Under the pieces are notes generated by a model. That model saw only the letters and a list, made by a program, of their open reading frames with translations. It ran no database searches and was not told the DNA's origin. Shown here one piece after another: positions 59,915 to 64,000 of a stretch of 64,000 nucleotides of DNA (position 1 is its first letter; every line of letters begins with the position of its first letter). The stretch lies in the NCBI GenBank assembly GCA_023251435.1, contig JAHEYU010000005.1, positions 62,001 through 126,000 of the forward strand. Reading direction: 5' to 3'. Source of the stretch: Bacteroidota bacterium. GTDB taxonomy: Bacteria > Bacteroidota > Bacteroidia > Bacteroidales > Prolixibacteraceae. The position numbers and the translations under genes were made by a program.

Positions 59915-62362
59915 TCATTCTCTTAACATCTGTTTTGCGGATAAATGTATGGAAAAACTTGCAAATGCAACTACTGACACCGAACTTATTGGCATCAGAA
60001 TCGCAGCTACGATGGGAGTCAGATTTCCCTGAACCGCAAATGATAATCCCACCACATTGTACAAAAATGAAATCAGAAAACCTGCCTTCACAACGGTCAT
60101 GCTTCGGTGTGTAAACTGTATGAATTTGTCGAGTTTGCCGAATTGTTTCGATTGCAGAATGGCATCGCAAGCCGGCGAAAAATTGAAAACATTGTCGGCA
60201 ATCACAATTCCCACATTGCTTTCATTCAGCGCTCCCGCGTCATTCAGTCCATCGCCGATCATCAAAACTTTCCGGCCTTCCTGCTGTAATTTTTTGATAT
60301 AGTTTAACTTGTCTGTTGGCGACTGATTGAAATGCAGACTTTTATCCTTCCCGAAAAATTGAATCAGGTTGGCTTTTTCCGCATCATTATCGCCTGTTAA
60401 AAGATGCAATTCGTGTGTTTTTTGTAGTTTTCTGATGAGCTCACCCAGTCCGGGGCGGTATTCGTTTTCGAGCTGAAAATGGCCAACAACCTCATCTTTG
60501 AAATAAATCCAGACTTCGGTTTTAAGGTTTTCCTCTTTGCTCATTTCTCCGGTAACGAAATATTTCGATCCCATGTTGATCCGGATACCGTTCACCAAAG
60601 CACTGATTCCAAGCGATGGAATTTCCTGAAAGTCTTTCACTTCCAATATCTCATCGCCTTCAATGAAATTAAAGATGGTTTTGCTCAACGGGTGCGACGA
60701 ATGGAATGCCAGTGATTTGATTATCAGCAGTTGTTCTGAAGTTAGTTCTTTGCCAACGAACCGGATATCGGACGATTGGGCGTTGGTAATTGTGCCGGTT
60801 TTGTCGAAAACAACCGTGTCAACTTTGTATAGATGTTCGATTACTGCGGTATTTTTCAGGTAAAAACCTTTTCGCCCGTATTGCCGCATGGTACTGCCGA
60901 AAGTGAACGGAACGGTCAGCGCCAGGGCACAGGGGCAGGCAATAATCAGTACCGAAGTAAAAGCAAAAAGTGCCAGTTCAGGCTTGTTGAAATACCAGAA
61001 AATACCTGAACCAATGGCGATAAGTACAATCACCACCGTGAAATACTGGCTGACGCGGTTAACAATGGTATTCAGTTTATTTTCGGCAGTGAGCGGATTT
61101 TCAACCTGATTCCAGAGTTGGGTAAGGTAACTTTGCTGAACTTCCTTTTCGATGGTGAGTTCGATTGCGCTTCCAATCTGACGACCACCGGCAAATACAG
61201 AATCGCCTGCTTTTTTTGTTACAGGCATCGATTCGCCGGTTACAAAACTATAGTCGATGCTGGCCGTAGCGCTTTTCAGGATCGAATCGGCTGGTACAAT
61301 TTCCTGATTGCGGACCAGAATCTGATCGCCCGATTTCAGATCTTCAAGAGGAATCGTGACATTTCCGGAGTCAGTAATTTTGGTTACTGCCAGCGGAAAG
61401 TAAGTTTTATAATCGCGTTCGAACGAAAGTGCCTGGTAGGTTTTCCCCTGGTACCAACGGCCAATCAGCATAAAAAATACGAGTCCGGTCAGCGAATCGA
61501 TGTATCCGATTCCTTTTCCTGAAAGTATCTCAACCAGACTTTGGGTGAAAAGCGTGATCAATCCGAGTGCAATCGGCAAGTCGATGCTGATCATCTTTTT
61601 CTTCAGGCTTTTGTATGCCGTCAGAAAGTAATCGCTGGCGCTGTAAAATAGAACAGGAATGGCGAGTAAAACGCTTAGCCATCCAAACAATTTTTTCATG
61701 TCGGCTTCCAGAAATTCATTACCGGGGAGGTATTGCGGAAAGTGGTAAATCATGGCATTCATGAAACTGAATCCGGCAATCCCTATTTTGATGAACAGCT
61801 TTTTGTCCGACTGATCGGTTGACTTTTTATCGATGCTGTGCTGGTTAATTTCAGGAATATAATGGATGCTTACAAGCAGATTGACCAGTTGCCGCAATGA
61901 GATTTCATTTTCGTTGAAAGTAATGTTGATCTCTTTCTTCGGAAAGTTGACGAAAGACTGGATGATGCCTTTGTTCAGGCTATGCAGGTTTTCGAGTAGC
62001 CAGATGCACGATGCGCAATGTATTTCAGGAATGAAAAAACTGACCTTTGAGATGCCGCCTTCCGAAAAATTCAGGATTTTGGATTTGAACTGATCCAGGT
62101 CGAGAAATGAGTATGTTTCGCTGGCGGGAAGTTGCGTTTCGTCGATTTTGATGCCTGCCATTGGCTCAATCTGGTAATATTGTTTTAGCTGGCTGGCATT
62201 AAGTATCTGGTAAACGGTGGAGCAGCCCGAACAGCAGAAAGGATTTCCCTCAAAAATGACAGGAGATTTTCCGCAGGAATTCCCGCAATGGATACATTTC
62301 AAATCGTCAATCATAAGTTCTGGGTCCGGCAATTGATTTTCGGGATAAGTAAGGATTAACAT
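59915..62362 (-). CDS. ccoI: Copper-transporting P1B-type ATPase CcoI
   Basis: An 815-residue copper exporter supplying the cbb3 oxidase. Order: N-terminal Cys-rich metal domain (CIHCGNSCGK, FCCSGC), HMA domain (IHCASCIWLLENL), transmembrane bundle with the CPC motif (IIACPCALALTVPF), P-domain DKTGTITNA, and MIGDGLNDAGALNESNVG. This composition is FixI/CcoI, slower-turnover Cu export for oxidase assembly. The start may be 16 residues later (MIDDLKC). First gene of the cbb3 block. Confidence 0.95.
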   Translation of the reverse strand: MLILTYPENQLPDPELMIDDLKCIHCGNSCGKSPVIFEGNPFCCSGCSTVYQILNASQLKQYYQIEPMAGIKIDETQLPASETYSFLDLDQFKSKILNFSEGGISKVSFFIPEIHCASCIWLLENLHSLNKGIIQSFVNFPKKEINITFNENEISLRQLVNLLVSIHYIPEINQHSIDKKSTDQSDKKLFIKIGIAGFSFMNAMIYHFPQYLPGNEFLEADMKKLFGWLSVLLAIPVLFYSASDYFLTAYKSLKKKMISIDLPIALGLITLFTQSLVEILSGKGIGYIDSLTGLVFFMLIGRWYQGKTYQALSFERDYKTYFPLAVTKITDSGNVTIPLEDLKSGDQILVRNQEIVPADSILKSATASIDYSFVTGESMPVTKKAGDSVFAGGRQIGSAIELTIEKEVQQSYLTQLWNQVENPLTAENKLNTIVNRVSQYFTVVIVLIAIGSGIFWYFNKPELALFAFTSVLIIACPCALALTVPFTFGSTMRQYGRKGFYLKNTAVIEHLYKVDTVVFDKTGTITNAQSSDIRFVGKELTSEQLLIIKSLAFHSSHPLSKTIFNFIEGDEILEVKDFQEIPSLGISALVNGIRINMGSKYFVTGEMSKEENLKTEVWIYFKDEVVGHFQLENEYRPGLGELIRKLQKTHELHLLTGDNDAEKANLIQFFGKDKSLHFNQSPTDKLNYIKKLQQEGRKVLMIGDGLNDAGALNESNVGIVIADNVFNFSPACDAILQSKQFGKLDKFIQFTHRSMTVVKAGFLISFLYNVVGLSFAVQGNLTPIVAAILMPISSVSVVAFASFSIHLSAKQMLRE

Positions 62363-62433
62363 GCAATTTTGTTCAGTGAATTATTGAATTTAGGTCAATT
62401 ATCTGATTGCCGAAACTAATTAATTAAAACAGG

Positions 62434-62464
62434 TTTGTTAAAACGCGAATTATTTATAATTTTG
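62434..62464 (+). promoter_or_regulatory. rpsF operon promoter
   Basis: TTTG (62434-62437), 19-bp spacer, TAATTTTG (62457-62464): a full consensus match. A 14-bp perfect palindrome ACCTAAATTTAGGT (62469-62482) lies at the predicted transcription start. Confidence 0.85.
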
Positions 62465-62517
62465 CGCGACCTAAATTTAGGTATAAAGTATTCATGTTTA
62501 ATTAATTTAGATGTTTT

Positions 62518-62871
62518 ATGAAAAACCAGTATGAAACCGTTTTCATCGTAACTCCCGTTTTATCTGATATTCAGGTAAAGGAAACGGTAAAAAAATTCAG
62601 GGACATCATCACCGAGCACGGTGGAGAGATTGTCAATGAAGAGGACTGGGGATTGCGCAAATTAGCTTATCCCATTCAAAAAAAATCGACAGGGTTTTAT
62701 CAACTCTTCGAATTTGCTGCCGACCCAACGTTTGCAAAAACTTTGGAAACCCAATTCAGACGCGATGAGCGTATTATCCGTTTCCTGACCTTCAGCAAGG
62801 ATAAATATGCACAGGCTTACAGCGAGAGAAGAATTAACAAATCAAAAGTAAAAACTGAAAAGGAGAATTAA
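62518..62871 (+). CDS. rpsF: 30S ribosomal protein S6
   Basis: S6 binds the platform of the 30S subunit together with S18. The 117-residue protein begins [20 protein letters not shown] and contains [20 protein letters not shown], with [12 protein letters not shown] near the end. It has a lysine-rich tail. It leads the standard rpsF-rpsR-rplI operon behind a consensus promoter and a leader of about 47 bases. Confidence 0.98.
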   Translation: MKNQYETVFIVTPVLSDIQVKETVKKFRDIITEHGGEIVNEEDWGLRKLAYPIQKKSTGFYQLFEFAADPTFAKTLETQFRRDERIIRFLTFSKDKYAQAYSERRINKSKVKTEKEN

Positions 62872-62874
62872 GGT

Positions 62875-63144
62875 ATGGCTGCAAATTCAAGTGAAATAAG
62901 GTATTTGACCCCACCGTCGGTTGAAGTCAAAAAGAAAAAGTATTGCCGCTTTAAAAAGAACAAAATCAAATTTGTTGACTACAAAGATCCTGAATTTTTG
63001 AAAAAATTCTTAAACGAGCAAGGTAAAATTTTACCACGCCGTATTACCGGAACCTCTTTGAAGTATCAACGCAAAGTGGCAAAAGCAGTTAAAAGAGCCC
63101 GTCATATCGCGTTACTTCCATATGTTACTGATATGATGAAATAA
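62875..63144 (+). CDS. rpsR: 30S ribosomal protein S18
   Basis: S18 partners S6 on the 30S platform. The 89-residue protein has the typical [40 protein letters not shown] and [13 protein letters not shown]. Only one Cys is present, so a zinc-ribbon form is not indicated. It starts 3 bases after rpsF. Confidence 0.98.
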   Translation: MAANSSEIRYLTPPSVEVKKKKYCRFKKNKIKFVDYKDPEFLKKFLNEQGKILPRRITGTSLKYQRKVAKAVKRARHIALLPYVTDMMK

Positions 63145-63162
63145 TTTTAAAGCTGAATAAAA

Positions 63163-63609
63163 ATGGAAGTTATATTATTGCAGGATGTTGCACGTTTAGG
63201 ATCGAAAGACGATGTGATTACCGTTAAAGACGGACACGGGCGTAACTTTTTGATACCTCAGAAGATGGCTGTAATCGCCACCGATTCGGCTAAAAAAGTA
63301 TTGGCTGAAAACACCAGACAGAGAGCACACAAAGAAGCAAAATTGAAAGATCTTGCTTTGGCTGTTGCCGAAAAACTCAAAACTGTTCAACTTGTTATTG
63401 GAGCAAAAACCAGCACAACCGGAAAAATCTTCGGTTCGGTTAATACCATCATGCTGGCCGAAGCTATCAATAGCAAAGGCTTCGAAATCGATCGCAAACA
63501 GATCATGATTTCTGACGACAGTGTTAAGGAAATTGGAAACTACACTGCCAAAATCAAATTACACAAAGAAGTAATTGTTGAATTAGGCTTTGAAGTTGTT
63601 TCAGAATAA
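63163..63609 (+). CDS. rplI: 50S ribosomal protein L9
   Basis: L9 bridges the base of the L1 stalk and reduces frameshifting. The 148-residue protein has the N-terminal domain EVILLQDVARLGSKDDVI and GHGRNFLIPQKMAV, the long central helix, and the C-terminal GKIFGSVNTIMLAEAI domain. It lies 18 bases after rpsR and is followed by a strong terminator. Confidence 0.98.
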   Translation: MEVILLQDVARLGSKDDVITVKDGHGRNFLIPQKMAVIATDSAKKVLAENTRQRAHKEAKLKDLALAVAEKLKTVQLVIGAKTSTTGKIFGSVNTIMLAEAINSKGFEIDRKQIMISDDSVKEIGNYTAKIKLHKEVIVELGFEVVSE

Positions 63610-63658
63610 ATAATTAATCGTTTATAAACAAAGACTCAAACATTTTTCAAACAGATAG

Positions 63659-63691
63659 AACCACCCGTCCTCACATGCGGGTGGTTTTTTT
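63659..63691 (+). terminator. Terminator of the rpsF-rpsR-rplI operon
   Basis: AACCACCCG (63659-63667) pairs with CGGGTGGTT (63678-63686), then a T7 tract (63685-63691). Confidence 0.93.
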
Positions 63692-63794
63692 ATTGCTTTT
63701 TTCTGAACTTCTGATAGCGTTTTTCGTTGAATGATAGGACTGACCAACTTTTTTTATGATTCTTTGTTCCTGAAAACACTAAAACATTGTCGTT

Positions 63795-64000
63795 ATGAAA
63801 AAAAATATCAGAAAATACTTGTGTCTATTGCTTTTTGTTATTGGTATTTCACTTTTTTCAAGTGCACAAAACAGTCAGGATTCTATTAAAAGTCAGATAG
63901 AAACTGTCGATGGTAATGCGTATATAGGAATTATCCTTAAAGAGACCTCTGAAACCATCAGGATTAAGACAGATAAACTCGGAGAATTAAGTATTCCCCG
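63795..64000 (+). CDS. Secreted hypothetical protein, 3' truncated by window end
   Basis: The first 68 codons of an open frame starting at ATG 63795. There is a clear Sec signal peptide (YLCLLLFVIGISLFSSAQ) followed by QIETVDGNAYIGIILKETSE and KTDKLGELSIP, which suggests a small Sm-like or beta-barrel domain found in many Bacteroidota hypothetical proteins. The rest is outside the window, so function cannot be judged. Confidence 0.7.
   Translation, partial: MKKNIRKYLCLLLFVIGISLFSSAQNSQDSIKSQIETVDGNAYIGIILKETSETIRIKTDKLGELSIP

Noticed and set aside
62363-62420. FNR-type box (TTGAT-N4-ATCAA) upstream of ccoI
   Set aside because: Only TTGACCTAAATTCAA is present, with one extra base between half-sites and imperfect halves, so FNR-type control is not supported.
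1-64000. tRNA genes, rRNA, CRISPR arrays, insertion sequences and prophage
   Set aside because: No T-arm-like sequence in a cloverleaf context, no regular long repeat-spacer arrays and no transposase, integrase or phage structural frame was recognised.

Overview
The window looks like a chromosomal segment of a Bacteroidota species, probably from the Bacteroidales/Marinilabiliales branch, with moderate-to-low GC. Supporting signs are the repeated TAnnTTTG -7 promoter box (often with TTTG about 19-20 bp upstream), scarce Shine-Dalgarno sequences, type IX secretion (T9SS) sorting domains, a fused CcoN-CcoO cbb3 oxidase, a caa3-type oxidase whose subunit II carries a heme c domain, and many periplasmic sugar-enzyme families. 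I saw no tRNA, rRNA, CRISPR array, insertion sequence or prophage. It reads as mostly core chromosome, with 59 genes of which two are cut by the window edges.

Layout. 1-3837: dTDP-rhamnose genes rmlA(partial)-rmlC-rmlD, then a phosphoglucomutase. 3999-9686: a secreted DUF1080 protein, guaA, the redox repressor rex, and a biotin carrier plus carboxyltransferase pair. 9814-15204: a Tat-type sugar isomerase-like protein, an XRE/pentapeptide protein, a PAS histidine kinase, a NIPSNAP protein and an unknown protein. 15491-24916: S41 protease, pnuC and an NR-kinase-like gene (NAD salvage), cysE, a THUMP methyltransferase, aroE, an ABC-F ATPase, nth, a small 2[4Fe-4S] ferredoxin and a minimal T9SS protein. 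25165-38021: Gfo/Idh/MocA oxidoreductase, M20 deacylase, an outer-membrane protein-glnK-amtB operon, an LTA-synthase-like enzyme, a lipid kinase, two aldo/keto reductases and argH. 38395-44588: gltB and gltD. 44828-47131: an unknown membrane protein and a patatin. 47141-62362: a large minus-strand respiratory block in transcription order ccoI-ccoS-ccoNO-ccoQ-ccoP-ccoG-ccoH, a toxin-antitoxin pair, safE, then sco-ctaD-ctaE-ctaF-ctaC-ctaB and a copper-type HMA lipoprotein. 62518-63609: rpsF-rpsR-rplI, followed by a truncated secreted protein.

How the parts connect. The window is rich in redox control (rex, two terminal oxidases with their copper-delivery and assembly factors) and in nitrogen assimilation (glnK/amtB, gltBD, argH and possibly the M20 deacylase). 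The most unusual features are not genes. (1) Intergenic DNA carries arrays of degenerate short tandem repeats, most with exact 7-bp periodicity and several unrelated consensus units. They preferentially abut gene 3' ends, supply stop codons for some genes, and in ccoS have become a 16-residue repeated protein tail. (2) A second class has about 10-bp periodicity around ATGAC and forms an 18-bp inverted repeat. (3) A G-tract motif, AAAATRGGGGT, occurs four times exactly and only in the two regions upstream of the amt operon and argH. (4) An identical-architecture palindrome (AAAGAA-N4-TTCTTT core) precedes both rex and the following biotin-carrier gene. Many translation starts were re-chosen because an upstream TTG was really part of a -7 box.
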